Made by a program: the position numbers and the translations under genes. From assembly GCA_029433525.1 (NCBI GenBank), contig JAQTIF010000001.1, positions 2,341,017 to 2,405,016 on the forward strand: 64,000 bases of DNA, in the 5' to 3' direction. Shown piece by piece: positions 31,272 through 40,264 of this stretch. How positions within the stretch are numbered: the first letter of the stretch is position 1; the number at the start of each line of letters is the position of its first letter. The stretch comes from Enterobacteriaceae bacterium ESL0689 (GTDB lineage: Bacteria; Pseudomonadota; Gammaproteobacteria; Enterobacterales; Enterobacteriaceae). The notes below the pieces were generated by a model that was given only the letters and a program-made list of their open reading frames with translations, was not told the origin of the DNA and searched no databases.

Positions 31272-34200
31272 TGTCCCTGCTGTTTACGTTTTACCCAGTG
31301 ACGACCCCAGGCAGAAATACTATTAAACCACAGATAGATAACCGGGGTGGTAAACAGCGTTAAGATCTGACTCACCACCAGCCCTCCGACAATCACCAAC
31401 CCCAGCGGTTGACGCAATTCAGCGCCCGATCCTGACGCTAACATTAACGGCAATGCGCCTAATAACGCTGCCATTGTGGTCATCATGATAGGCCGAAAAC
31501 GCAGCAAACATGCCTGATGTATCGCTTCACGTGGGCTCAGTCGTTGCTTATATTCCGCTTCGAGGGCGAAATCGATCATCATAATGGCGTTCTTCTTTAC
31601 GATACCAATCAGCAGAATCACGCCGATCAGCGCAATCAGGCTGAAATCAGTACCGGCGAGGATTAACGATAACAACCCCCCTATCGCCGCCGATGGCAGG
31701 GTAGACAGAATGGTGATCGGATGAATAAAGCTTTCATACAAAATCCCCAGCACGATGTACATCGTTAATAGCGCCGCAAGAATCAGCCACACGGTATTAC
31801 TGGTCGCATGGCGGAAGGCTTCCGTTTCGCCCTGATAACGCAATGTGATGCTGGCAGGCATTTTGAGCTGTTCGCTGACCTCATTTATCGCCTGTTGCCC
31901 CGCTTCCAGCGAATATCCGTCATTGAGATTAAACGATACCATTACGGCCGGAAATTGATTCAGCCGCATGTGCATCAATGAACCTGTGCGTTGATGAATC
32001 GTTGCGATGGCGGTTAATTTCACCAGTCCGCTGGTGTTCTGGCTCTCTGAGGTCGATGATGACGTGATGGTTGATACGCGGGTGGTACTCGCCGATGGCT
32101 GTAACCAGACATCCTCTAAAGAAGCAGGCGATTGCTGATATTGTGGCCCCACTTCCAGCACCACCCGGTACTGATTGGCCTGAGTAAAAATAGTCGAAAT
32201 CAGGCGCTGACCAAACGCATTATACAACGCGGTGTCAACATCTGCGGCAGTAATACCAAAACGTGCGGCTTTATCACGGTCAAGCTCAATATACGCCACA
32301 CGCCCCTGGGATTGCAGATTGCTCACCACATGATTAAATTCCGGCCGTTGTTGTAGTGCTGTTATTAGCTGCGGCGTCCAGATAAGCAAATTTTCACTGT
32401 CGATATCATCCAGCGTGAACTGATACTGACTGGCGGTCAGCTGGTCATTGACCGTCAGATCCTGGGCCAGTTGCAGATAGAGCTGAATACCGACCACATG
32501 CTGCGCCGCTTGCTGTAGCTGTTTCATCACCTGGGTCGCTTTTTCCTGACGTTGGGCAAAAGGCTTAAGGTTAATTTGCAGTCTGCCACTGTTCAGGCTG
32601 GTATTATTGCCATCAATACCCATGGTCGATGAAAGGCTTGCCACCGCCGGATTTTGCAGGATCACCTCCGCCAGCGCTTGCTGACGCTTCGCCATCGCGC
32701 TAAACGAAATATCCTGTGAAGCCAGGGTCATCCCCTGGATCATGCCGGTATCCTGAACCGGAAAAAAACTTTTCGGAATAAAAAGATAGAGCATCGCAGT
32801 CAGGACAAATGTCATCATCGCGACCAGTAAGGTCGTCCGACGATGATCCAGCACCACGGTCAGCAAGCGATCATAGCCATCAATCAGTCGCTCAAACATG
32901 CGCTCGCCATTACGGGCAAAGCGGGACTGATTTTGCGGTGCAGTAGCGGACAGCAAATAGGCGCAAAGCATCGGTGTCAGCGTGAGCGATATGATCATTG
33001 AAACCAGGATCGATACCGCCAGGGTAATCGCAAATTCGCGAAACAGACGTCCGACGACATCTTCCATAAACAGCAGCGGAATCAGGACAGCAATCAGCGA
33101 AAAAGTCAGTGATACGATAGTAAACCCAATCTGCTGTGAGCCATTCAGCGCTGCCTGCATCGGTGACTCGCCCTCTTCCAGACGGCGGGCAATATTCTCC
33201 ACCACCACAATGGCGTCATCGATCACAAATCCGGTGGCGATGGTTAATGCCATCAGTGACAGATTATTAAGGCTAAAACCGACCAGATACATCACACCGA
33301 AGGTGCCGATGAGCGACAGCGGTACTGCGATACCGGGAATCAGTGTTGCCGCCACATTGCGTAAGAACAGAAAGGTGACCATCACTACCAGCGCAATCGC
33401 CAGCATTAATTCAAACTGAACATCACTGATAGAATCGCGGATCGTCTGGGTACGATCGGAAAGCACCGCCAGTTTCACGCCGTCCGGTAAGGCCGCCTGC
33501 AACTGTGGCAGACGCGCTTTGATGTCATCCACCACCTGGATGACATTGGCACCGGGCTGGCGTTGTACGCTAATAACAATCGCCGGACTGTGATTGGCCC
33601 ATGCCGACTGAAAACGGTTTTCCGGCCCCTGCTCAATGTGGGCAATATCGCTCAGACGCAAGCTTGCCCCCTCCTGATAACGCAGGATCAGGTTGCCATA
33701 CTCTTGTGCGCTGCGAAGCTGGTCGTTAGCATCAATCGTAACCGAATGATACTGACCATCAAATCCGCCTTTCGATCCATTGACGTTACTGTTTTTTATC
33801 AGTGTGTTGACTGCTTCCAGTGTCAGTCCATGAGCGGCCAGTGCCTTCGGATCGATACGCACCCGGATCGCTGGCTGGTGGCCACCGGCCAGCGTGACCA
33901 TTCCAACGCCAGAGATCTGTGACAGTTTCAACGCAACGCGTGTATTAACCAGATCCTGCACCTGGGTCAGCGGTAATGTCTCAGAACTGGCGGCTAACGT
34001 GATAACCGCACTGTCTGCCGGATTAACCTTTTTATAGGTTGGCGGATTCGGTAAATCGTGTGGCAGCAAGGTATTGGCCGCATTGATGGCTGCCTGCACC
34101 TCCTGTTCGGCCACATCCAGTGATAATGATAGCGAAAACTGCAAAGTGATAATCGATGATCCCGCCGAACTTGTCGATGTCATCTGACTGAGGCCCGCCA

Positions 34201-34420
34201 TCTGTCCTAACTGACGCTCCAGCGGTGAAGTCACCGACGCGGCCATCACATCCGGGCTCGCCCCGGGGTAAAGCGTCGTCACCTGGATTGTCGGGTAATC
34301 AACCTGCGGCAGGGCCGATGTCGGCAAAAAACGATAGGCGAGAACGCCACTGATTAAAATCGCAACCATCAATAAAACTGTCGCGACCGGGCGTTGAATA
34401 AAAAGGCGAGATGGATTCAT
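31268..34420 (-). CDS. mdtB: MdtB, RND multidrug efflux pump subunit
   Basis: 1050 aa (E. coli 1040). Full RND architecture: N-terminal [18 protein letters not shown] motif in TM4 with the proton-relay Asp pair, [12 protein letters not shown] after the second TM bundle, and [17 protein letters not shown] in TM10. A short Ser/Thr-rich insertion ([17 protein letters not shown], about 740-760) is unusual against E. coli and lies in the second periplasmic loop. Overlaps mdtA and mdtC by 4 nt on each side, so the three are translationally coupled. Confidence 0.95.
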   Translation of the reverse strand: MNPSRLFIQRPVATVLLMVAILISGVLAYRFLPTSALPQVDYPTIQVTTLYPGASPDVMAASVTSPLERQLGQMAGLSQMTSTSSAGSSIITLQFSLSLSLDVAEQEVQAAINAANTLLPHDLPNPPTYKKVNPADSAVITLAASSETLPLTQVQDLVNTRVALKLSQISGVGMVTLAGGHQPAIRVRIDPKALAAHGLTLEAVNTLIKNSNVNGSKGGFDGQYHSVTIDANDQLRSAQEYGNLILRYQEGASLRLSDIAHIEQGPENRFQSAWANHSPAIVISVQRQPGANVIQVVDDIKARLPQLQAALPDGVKLAVLSDRTQTIRDSISDVQFELMLAIALVVMVTFLFLRNVAATLIPGIAVPLSLIGTFGVMYLVGFSLNNLSLMALTIATGFVIDDAIVVVENIARRLEEGESPMQAALNGSQQIGFTIVSLTFSLIAVLIPLLFMEDVVGRLFREFAITLAVSILVSMIISLTLTPMLCAYLLSATAPQNQSRFARNGERMFERLIDGYDRLLTVVLDHRRTTLLVAMMTFVLTAMLYLFIPKSFFPVQDTGMIQGMTLASQDISFSAMAKRQQALAEVILQNPAVASLSSTMGIDGNNTSLNSGRLQINLKPFAQRQEKATQVMKQLQQAAQHVVGIQLYLQLAQDLTVNDQLTASQYQFTLDDIDSENLLIWTPQLITALQQRPEFNHVVSNLQSQGRVAYIELDRDKAARFGITAADVDTALYNAFGQRLISTIFTQANQYRVVLEVGPQYQQSPASLEDVWLQPSASTTRVSTITSSSTSESQNTSGLVKLTAIATIHQRTGSLMHMRLNQFPAVMVSFNLNDGYSLEAGQQAINEVSEQLKMPASITLRYQGETEAFRHATSNTVWLILAALLTMYIVLGILYESFIHPITILSTLPSAAIGGLLSLILAGTDFSLIALIGVILLIGIVKKNAIMMIDFALEAEYKQRLSPREAIHQACLLRFRPIMMTTMAALLGALPLMLASGSGAELRQPLGLVIVGGLVVSQILTLFTTPVIYLWFNSISAWGRHWVKRKQQGQ

Positions 34421-35619
34421 TGCGTACTGGCTGTCTGTGGTGAGTGTACGGGTTGATTGCCGACGATGGTGACCTTACTCCCGTTGTACAGGCGATCGAT
34501 ACCGTCCGTCACCAGCCGTTCTCCAGGCGCGACACCGGATAAAATCACCTGCTGATCTTCCTGCCAGCGTGGGCCGACGGTCACCGCCTGACGGGTCACG
34601 GTATTATCCTGGTGGATCACATAGACAAAATATCCCTCACTACTCAGTTGTAGCGCCTGCACGGGTGCTACGGTCGCCTGTGGCAGAATGCGGGTTTGCA
34701 GACGTAAGTTAACAAACTGATTGGCATACAGCGTTTCATGCTGGTTCGGAAATAGCGCTTTCAGTGTTACCGTACCGGTGCTGGTATCAATCTGATTACT
34801 GATAAACTGCACAACGCCCTCATCCAGTATCTGCAGACCACTTTGATCGAAGACGGTCGCGGGCAATGTCGCTCCCTGATGTAACGTTTTTATCAGTTCA
34901 GGAATATCGCTTTGTGGAACGCTAAAGGTCACGGCAGCCGGCTGCATCTGGGTAATCGTTACCAGCCCGCTGCTACTGCCGCTCTGTATCAGGTTACCAG
35001 GATCGACCAGCCGTAAACCGACACGCCCACTCACCGGAGCGACAATCCGGGCGTACTCAATATTCAACTGTGCGTTGGCTATCTGTGCTTCATCCGCCGC
35101 CACCGCACCCCGGTATTGTCCCACCGTTGCAATCTGTGCATCCAGATCCTGGCTGGCCAGCAAACGCTGGTCATATAATTTACGATACCGTGCAAGCGTT
35201 AGCTCAGCGCTTTGCAACAGGGCTTTATCTTTACTCAATTCGCCCTGATACTGTCGCAGTGTTGCCTGATAGCTACGTGGATCGATCTGCGCCAGCAACT
35301 GGCCCTTTTCCACTTTCTGGCCTTCGGTAAAATAGACTTCATCCAGTTGACCATCGACACGGCTGGTTACGGTCACTGAGGCATTAGGGATAACGGTTCC
35401 CAGGGCATTAAGATAAACCGGGACATCGGCTATTCCTGCCGTTCCACTGTGTACCAGCGTAACACTGGAATAGGCCTCTCCCCGGCTTTTCCCCTGATGA
35501 CTGTTTTTCCAGGCGGGGAAGATACGCCATGCCACCCCAGCCATAATCAACGACACAATGAATATCACCAGCCATTTGAACTGAAGTTTCCTGGTCGTTT
35601 GAAATAGATTATTTTTCAT
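34417..35619 (-). CDS. mdtA: MdtA, periplasmic adaptor of the MdtABC-TolC pump
   Basis: 400 aa (E. coli 415). N-terminal membrane anchor (about 15-32), then the membrane-fusion-protein order: lipoyl half-motif ([22 protein letters not shown]), a coiled-coil hairpin (about 115-185), second lipoyl half ([18 protein letters not shown]) and beta-barrel. Links MdtBC to TolC. First gene of mdtABC; the regulatory region lies in 35620-35931. Confidence 0.94.
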   Translation of the reverse strand: MKNNLFQTTRKLQFKWLVIFIVSLIMAGVAWRIFPAWKNSHQGKSRGEAYSSVTLVHSGTAGIADVPVYLNALGTVIPNASVTVTSRVDGQLDEVYFTEGQKVEKGQLLAQIDPRSYQATLRQYQGELSKDKALLQSAELTLARYRKLYDQRLLASQDLDAQIATVGQYRGAVAADEAQIANAQLNIEYARIVAPVSGRVGLRLVDPGNLIQSGSSSGLVTITQMQPAAVTFSVPQSDIPELIKTLHQGATLPATVFDQSGLQILDEGVVQFISNQIDTSTGTVTLKALFPNQHETLYANQFVNLRLQTRILPQATVAPVQALQLSSEGYFVYVIHQDNTVTRQAVTVGPRWQEDQQVILSGVAPGERLVTDGIDRLYNGSKVTIVGNQPVHSPQTASTQ

Positions 35620-35931
35620 TATAAACGGCCTTTATATACTCAATGGATTAATATAAACCAGAAGCGTATCAGTCTCTAAGCAATTTTTCTGCTGTCATGA
35701 TGATCGGTCAGATCATCGTCGTGAATCGCTGCAATGTAGCAAAACGGCAGTCTAACGCCATGGCAACGGCAGGCAAATCAGTATCGATATGTTAATTTTT
35801 TGAAAAAATAAGGCCTGATTCGATAATCAGACAGCAATGCATTCAACCCTGTCAATCACTCTGGTTATCAAAGAAAAAAGCTGTTAGTATAACATGCATA
35901 GCAAGGTATTGTAATATAATTGTAAAAAAAT
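35620..35931. other. mdtA upstream region, no clear regulator site
   Basis: A 312-bp AT-rich spacer between the divergent mdtA and a small membrane protein gene. A TTTTTCTGCTGTCATGAT stretch near 35684 slightly resembles the BaeR box of E. coli mdtA but the match is weak. Nothing else recognised. Confidence 0.35.
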
Positions 35932-36180
35932 ATGGACAAAAAAATACTTAATATTACCATACTTATATTCTATGTAGTTGTAGGTTTACATGCTCTCCAT
36001 AATAGCTATTCTTCGTATAAGAAAGGCGTATTTAAGGAGTGTCGTAAATGGGGTCCGGCTATTTATCATTATCGAAAAGACAAATCATTTATCCCTAAAA
36101 TAATAGGAAATACTTTATCCGGAGCACTCTTATTGGGCATAATCGCTTTCTACTTCTTGTATTGGTCTAAAAAATTATAA
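35932..36180 (+). CDS. Small predicted membrane protein, unknown
   Basis: 82 aa with two hydrophobic segments (about 6-23 and 57-76) joined by a Lys/Arg-rich stretch (SSYKKGVFKECRKWGP, then YHYRKDKSF). The positive loop should face the cytoplasm, with both ends outside. Strongly AT-rich unlike the core genes, and at the edge of the toxin/immunity region, so probably acquired. The ATG lacks a clear ribosome-binding site. It could be a bacteriocin-type immunity protein or unrelated; I do not recognise it. Confidence 0.5.
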   Translation: MDKKILNITILIFYVVVGLHALHNSYSSYKKGVFKECRKWGPAIYHYRKDKSFIPKIIGNTLSGALLLGIIAFYFLYWSKKL

Positions 36181-36345
36181 GGTTATATTGTCACTTAGCG
36201 CCTGGTCCACCAGGAGTTATTTTTCATAGTGAATCTCCTGTGCTCAGATGACGAGGAGATTTTACTTATGCATATGCTGCTTTTTCGGGGGAATTACCCC
36301 CCTCAGTGAAAAAACATGGGTTAAAGAATATGATTAAATTCTTGC

Positions 36346-36885
36346 CTATTCTTTTTCGTTCATATTAATTTCCATACCCAGTATGTTCATAATATTCAGA
36401 AAGTTATCCAGCAGAGATGTATGCAATAAAATTTCACAGAAACTATCATCCCCGGTTTCAATACCAAGTAAATGCCAGCCGATGGTATTCAGCTGCAGAT
36501 TACTACGGACAAAAATCTGATGTACGTCAAGTGTGTTCTCTGGATCGTCCGTGCCATAATCAAAAGCCAGCGAAATATCCTCATTATCCATTACGTCCGC
36601 CAGCCACTCAATGGCGGATTCAGTGTCTTTCCAGTCCACCATAAAGCTGTTGCCCATAGCGCTGTCATCCACTATTCCCACCAGGTCATAGCCGGTCATA
36701 CCGTCCTTGTGATTCTGACAGAATTGATCCTCGCCCATATCCTCAATATGCCCATTCAGCAGTTCAGTGAAGGTATCGAATGCTTCGTCTGCATTGTCAC
36801 TGTCGCTGTTGAGCAAATCAGCCAGGTTGCGGATGGCCGGCAGAATTGAATTGATAATAGATTGAGTTTCTTTAGAATAAGCCAT
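36346..36885 (-). CDS. Acidic immunity-like protein downstream of decayed effector
   Basis: 179 aa, strongly acidic (many Asp/Glu: SDSDNADEAFDTFTELL, DNEDISLAFDYGTDDPEN), no signal peptide or TM segment. A soluble acidic protein placed directly after an effector-like gene (the remnant at 36952-37302) is the usual pattern for the immunity partner of a basic nuclease or NAD-active toxin, so I infer immunity. The frame is intact although its toxin is not. The specific family is not recognised with certainty. Confidence 0.6.
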   Translation of the reverse strand: MAYSKETQSIINSILPAIRNLADLLNSDSDNADEAFDTFTELLNGHIEDMGEDQFCQNHKDGMTGYDLVGIVDDSAMGNSFMVDWKDTESAIEWLADVMDNEDISLAFDYGTDDPENTLDVHQIFVRSNLQLNTIGWHLLGIETGDDSFCEILLHTSLLDNFLNIMNILGMEINMNEKE

Positions 36886-36951
36886 AAAAAGTCCCCTGGT
36901 GAGAAAATGCGGGCTTTATCTTAAGTGAAATTTTTGGTTCTGATCAGTATC

Positions 36952-37302
36952 AACACCGATCAATGTTATCGCATCAGCCAAATTTTACGCTGCGATGTCA
37001 AGATCGGACTCTGTTTGCACATTGTTCGTTTTAACTGCAAAATCATAAAGCTTCTTCCCGGCTTCAACTGCAATACCGCCTACAGCTACCCACCCTACAA
37101 CCAGCAGGATCACATCAGCAAGTTCACCTATACCTAAGAAATGTGAACCTGCCCATATCACAATAACTCCAGCCATTTTTGCTAAGGCCTGTGGTGTTAC
37201 CAGTGCCAATAGCTGCTATCCGACATTATAGGGCAGTAAAACAGATGCTTTTGTGATCGTCGCTTTTAACTTTGTCTGTAAATCCATACTGTTTATATTC
37301 AT
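36952..37302 (-). pseudogene. Remnant of a toxin effector with a conserved hydrophobic module (DUF6861-like)
   Basis: Reading from ATG 37302 gives 28 codons, then an in-frame TAG (37216-37218), then a 73-codon stretch LALVTPQALAKMAGVIVIWAGSH... LYDFAVKTN...ESDLDIAA, a TAA (36985-36987), and further matching codons NLADAITLIGV in the same frame. I recall this hydrophobic segment from large effector proteins of interbacterial toxin systems (DUF6861-type). After about 36952 the similarity ends, so the catalytic C-terminus has been lost. Two nonsense codons plus the deletion make this clearly dead. The gene next in line, at 36346-36885, is probably its former immunity partner. Confidence 0.6.
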
Positions 37303-37471
37303 GGTAGTGCATCCATCGTTATGTAGTCTTTATCCTACACTTCACATACTAAATAGCTATATGGACACCTCCCCGATGCAAGCATCAGCAGATCTTTTCT
37401 GACAATGTAGTCACAAACATATATCCGGCTTCATAAGCCCTGATGAAAATTCGTGCTCTCTGGCCTCATTA

Positions 37472-37602
37472 GGCTGTGTCCCTTAACCTAACAAGCGCCT
37501 TAAAAACAACCTGATTGCCCCCAGTTTTAGCATGCTCAGATAGTTTCTGGCTGTTTTTTCTGAGCGCGTGGCTATTCGACGGTTTTCTTTCAGTATTGCA
37601 AA
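37472..37602 (-). mobile_element. IS5-family end remnant, identical to the left-edge copy
   Basis: This stretch is identical, in reverse orientation, to the last 131 bp of the IS at the left edge (459-589), from the final transposase codons through the terminal repeat. The break at 37602 is abrupt and no other end is present, so the rest of the element was deleted. Flanking base pairs at the intact end are again TA. It lies between the two immunity genes of this region. Confidence 0.9.
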
Positions 37603-37682
37603 TTTCTGATGTACTACTCCTCCATACAATATAGTAATAATGCTTTCGCACTGTCAAATGAATTTAAAAGCAACTAAAAAAT

Positions 37683-37928
37683 CTAAACATATCGAAATGC
37701 TAATTGATAATCATATTGTTGTAAATCTATTTGATGCTGAAAATAGGGTTGTATATATTGCAGCCAATTTTCTTTCACATCATAACCTCCATCATAAATT
37801 CTTGAATCATTAGCAAGCCCTAATGCATCCAAAAAACAAATACTGTTATCCAGAATAGCAGAGATATCATATCCTTCATTTTCAAAATTTTCTTTATTAT
37901 ACCACATCAACTTCATCTTATAAGACAT
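37683..37928 (-). CDS. Colicin E3-type immunity protein (cloacin immunity family)
   Basis: 81 aa, clearly like ImmE3 (85 aa): MKLMWYNKENFENEGYD aligns with the E3 immunity start, and ENWLQYIQPYFQHQIDL with its EWVPLLQPYFNHQIDI segment. ImmE3 binds and neutralises the 16S rRNase domain of colicin E3. It begins 7 nt after the toxin stop with a GAGG ribosome-binding site 8 nt ahead of ATG 37928, so it is the cognate partner of 37936-38514. Intact, AT-rich. Confidence 0.88.
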   Translation of the reverse strand: MSYKMKLMWYNKENFENEGYDISAILDNSICFLDALGLANDSRIYDGGYDVKENWLQYIQPYFQHQIDLQQYDYQLAFRYV

Positions 37929-37935
37929 AGCAACC

Positions 37936-38514
37936 TCATAGATAACGTTTAATATTTCTACCTTTGACAGCAGGTTTTAATTCTGAACCGGTCTGATAAT
38001 CCACAGATCCAAGATGTTCTCCATCACTTGCCAGATATATTTCTAATTCACCATGTTGTGAATCCCATTCATAAATCCGTCTTTTCTTCTTATCCATCCA
38101 ACGTTCTCGCATCCCTCCGCCGCCTTGTCTGGGAGTTTTCCATTTTACCATAATAAGATCAGGAATACCTGTAATCTCATTCGTATCTGGCGCAGAATAA
38201 TAGGAATGTCCTTCTTCTGGCATTCCTTTTCTTCTACTTAAATATACATAAATCGGCGGAATATCCACTATCGGCAGGATCAGAATATAATCAGCAAAAT
38301 CCTTTTCTTCCACAACCGGGCTGATTGTGGCTTCAATACGGCTGCTTTCCGGCAGCGGATCGACCATGACTGGATTCGGTATCCTGATCGGATTCTGGTT
38401 GCCCGAATTCGCAGGCACATGGACGCCTGAGCTGTCAGGTGTCCAGATAAGGGTAATCCGAGGCACTTCTTCCGTGGTGAAGGTATACGCTTTGCGATAA
38501 CTGTCCCACGCCAT
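37936..38514 (-). CDS. C-terminal S-pyocin / colicin E3-type 16S rRNase part of a broken toxin gene
   Basis: 192-codon frame from ATG 38514. Residues 1-100 are the end of an S-type pyocin domain. Residues 104-192 match the colicin E3/cloacin DF13 cytotoxic domain (RIYEWDSQHGELEIYLASDG ... KGRNIKRYL). All residues that correspond to the E3 active site are kept: Asp151, His154, Glu158 and Arg186. E3 cleaves 16S rRNA near A1493. The piece lies in the same frame as the upstream part, separated by one TGA (38575-38577), and is followed by its immunity gene. Whether the 192-aa piece is made alone is unknown; no clear ribosome-binding site precedes it. Confidence 0.8.
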   Translation of the reverse strand: MAWDSYRKAYTFTTEEVPRITLIWTPDSSGVHVPANSGNQNPIRIPNPVMVDPLPESSRIEATISPVVEEKDFADYILILPIVDIPPIYVYLSRRKGMPEEGHSYYSAPDTNEITGIPDLIMVKWKTPRQGGGGMRERWMDKKKRRIYEWDSQHGELEIYLASDGEHLGSVDYQTGSELKPAVKGRNIKRYL

Positions 38515-39362
38515 TCTGCGTACCCGAACCTGGTCTTTTCCCGCTGGCGTATGCCAGCCATGGGGCTCCAGATATCACTGGCTGTTGATTTCCCAGGTAT
38601 AGCGTACCTGCGTGGGTGCTTCCCGCATTTGCTCCAGCCGCATCCGGTCGATAAAATCCTGCTCACCGTCATTGAGCCTGCCTGGATACATCCCCACCAG
38701 TAAGGCTGCTATCGGGGCACCAGGACCTGCCACCGCAATCTGACCGAGCCTTGTTACCGTTGTTGCAGCCCATGTGCCTGGAGTCAGTGCCCTGCCCCCA
38801 ATTAAACCGAAAACACTGGTTCCTTCTGTCGCCGCCTGCGTACCCGCAGCAAGGAAAGTAGTCTGGTAAAAGGCCATCTCCGCAAAGTGAGTATGTGGTT
38901 CCTGTTGCTCTCCGGCATCATTACAGCCTTCACCACGCAGACAGGATTTGGCAAAAACCGATTGCGCTCCTGCTCAACCTGTTGTTACCTCACTTTTTCT
39001 TCGGCATTCGCTTTGCGTTCGGCTAACAGTTTTATCCGCTTCACCTCAGCCGGATTCGGCTCACTACCAATCCACTGCCCAGCCGGAGCAATAATCCGGT
39101 TTGTACCGGAAGGACAGCCACACGCTATATCAGAGCCATCCACCGCCACAATTCTGCCCATATTCCTGTGACGTGGTTCACCCGTCATAACAACCCCTTC
39201 TTGCCCGCATTTCGGGCAGCGCGTGGTTTTATCTTCTACATGAATCACTCTACGACCATGCTCGCTATGGTTCGACATCGAAGCAATACATCGTGCACCA
39301 GTGATAGTGATATCCCCATCTAATGCTGTTCCCCGTCCATAACAATTAGAGCGATTTCCCAT
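37936..39362 (-). pseudogene. PAAR / S-type pyocin / colicin E3-domain toxin gene, broken by three lesions
   Basis: One former gene of about 475 codons. It starts at ATG 39362 (AGGA upstream) with a PAAR-type N-terminus (MGNRSNCYGRG ... GARCIASMSNHSEHGRRV, a CPKCGQEG pair, VDGSDIACGCPSGTNRI), the tip module that loads effectors on type VI secretion spikes. Then come a charged helical stretch, a pyocin S domain and the E3-type rRNase. Lesions: TAA at 38985-38987 in place of a Gln codon; a 1-nt loss near 38953-38957 that shifts the frame; TGA at 38575-38577. Downstream codons in each frame still match the family, so decay is recent. Confidence 0.8.
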
Positions 39363-39864
39363 ATGCTATTCCTGTTATTTCCATAGTTAACTTGCTGCAA
39401 TATTAATCGATCATAGCGTTGATTTAAAAATAAAGTTCATTATCAGTCATGAAAATATTTTAAGAGTAAGAACCTGACCCACCAGGCGTTATTGACGCAG
39501 CCAGTTTGGATACAGACAGCGCGGAGAAACCGCAGCGTACACGGAGTACGCGAGGATTTCGAACACTGCCCAGGGCCAGAATGACAAGTAAAATAGCCTA
39601 ATGAATTAGCCCAGACCGCAGTCTATTTGGCCTCCGATGAATCAGCATTTGTGGCTGGAACCGGGTTGTTAGTTGGTGGCGACGTAGTAAATCTTTAATC
39701 CGCAAGATTCGCTAAGATTGCATCATCAAAGATATATCAGATTGTGAGAGTCACAGCCAGGCAGGCGATTATTCCGTGGACACAAGACAGAGAAACAGCA
39801 CTCTTCTGTCCAGGGATAAACCACTTGAGAAAAGATATTCCAGAACTGTTCAAAGGCGCAAAAC
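39363..39864. other. Spacer between toxin region and tRNA-Ser fragment, structured but no gene
   Basis: No convincing reading frame. The part 39500-39640 contains a GC-rich stretch with a perfect GCGTAC / GTACGC arm pair and a repeated-looking AAATAGCCTAATGAATTAGCCC segment, which looks like an intergenic palindromic element of enterobacteria; I cannot name the family. Confidence 0.35.
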
Positions 39865-39896
39865 AACAAGGGGTTACCTTACGGTAACCCCTTGTT
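39865..39896 (-). terminator. Terminator of the tRNA-Ser gene
   Basis: A perfect 14-bp stem AACAAGGGGTTACC / GGTAACCCCTTGTT with a 4-nt loop, followed on the minus strand by TGTTTT. It lies 6 nt past the CCA end of the tRNA-Ser fragment and is the tRNA's native terminator. Confidence 0.85.
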
Positions 39897-39901
39897 TTAT
39901 A

Positions 39902-39961
39902 TGGCGGAAGCGCAGAGATTCGAACTCTGGGAGGGTCGCCCCTCGCCGGTTTTCAAGACCG
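39902..39961 (-). other. 3' part of tRNA-Ser(UGA): attachment-site copy left by prophage integration
   Basis: 60 nt identical in kind to the 3' part of tRNA-Ser(UGA): anticodon arm from CGGTCTTGAAAACCG, a variable arm, T-arm AGTTCGAATCT, acceptor strand CGCTTCCG and CCA. The 5' part (acceptor and D arm) is missing; sequence diverges right after the 5' anticodon stem. The native terminator follows on the far side. So this is the displaced original 3' end after an element entered the gene and rebuilt an intact tRNA at its other end, which must lie beyond 64000. It marks the prophage boundary. Confidence 0.8.
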
Positions 39962-40100
39962 AAGAAAATACATTTAAAATCAAATAGTTATTAAAAATAC
40001 TTGGAATAAAATACAAAATTACTCCCGTTAAAAATCAACAAGATACGATGCATTTTTTATAAATATTCCAGGTGATTATCATGATTCCCCCCCTTTTTTA

Positions 40101-40192
40101 CGGCTCATCCCCGCTCGCGCGGGGAACACTAGAGGGTTGTGGGAGGATGAGAATTTACAAAGGCGGCTCATCCCCGCTCGCGCGGGGAACAC
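40101..40192 (-). CRISPR. Minimal type I-E-like CRISPR unit: two repeats, one spacer
   Basis: Two identical 29-nt repeats (40101-40129 and 40164-40192) with the type I-E pattern CCCCGC...GCGGGG; on the minus strand they read GTGTTCCCCGCG-...-ATGAGCCG, close to the E. coli repeat GAGTTCCCCGCG-...-ATAAACCG. One 34-nt spacer (40130-40163). Identity extends 2 nt past each repeat (TA). Period is 63, against 61 usual. No cas gene lies in the window. It sits inside the prophage, between the attachment site and the acyltransferase gene, and a strong promoter-like sequence points into it (40225-40253). Confidence 0.8.
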
Positions 40193-40224
40193 TAAGCGTA
40201 TCTATCTGACTTAAAGCAGGTTTA

Positions 40225-40253
40225 TTCATATCAAAAACAGTACCGATTGTCAA
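40225..40253 (-). promoter_or_regulatory. Sigma70-type promoter reading into the mini-CRISPR unit
   Basis: On the minus strand TTGACA (40248-40253) and TATGAA (40225-40230) are spaced 17 bp, the optimum. The predicted start near 40218 is about 26 nt ahead of the first repeat in this direction. It lies just after the acyltransferase stop (40265), so the repeats have their own transcription unit. Direction agrees with the strand on which type I-E crRNAs are made. Confidence 0.6.
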
Positions 40254-40264
40254 GACGAATCAAA

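Noticed and set aside
28604..34230. Many open frames antisense to mdtB and mdtC
   Set aside because: Shadow frames caused by codon bias of the real genes; none has a start context or recognisable protein.
35670..35710. BaeR box upstream of mdtA
   Set aside because: Only a loose match with poor half-site agreement; not enough for a call.
39776..39994. Plus-strand reading frame of 72 codons across the tRNA-Ser fragment
   Set aside because: It runs through the terminator and the tRNA fragment in antisense and has no ribosome-binding site; it is a chance frame.
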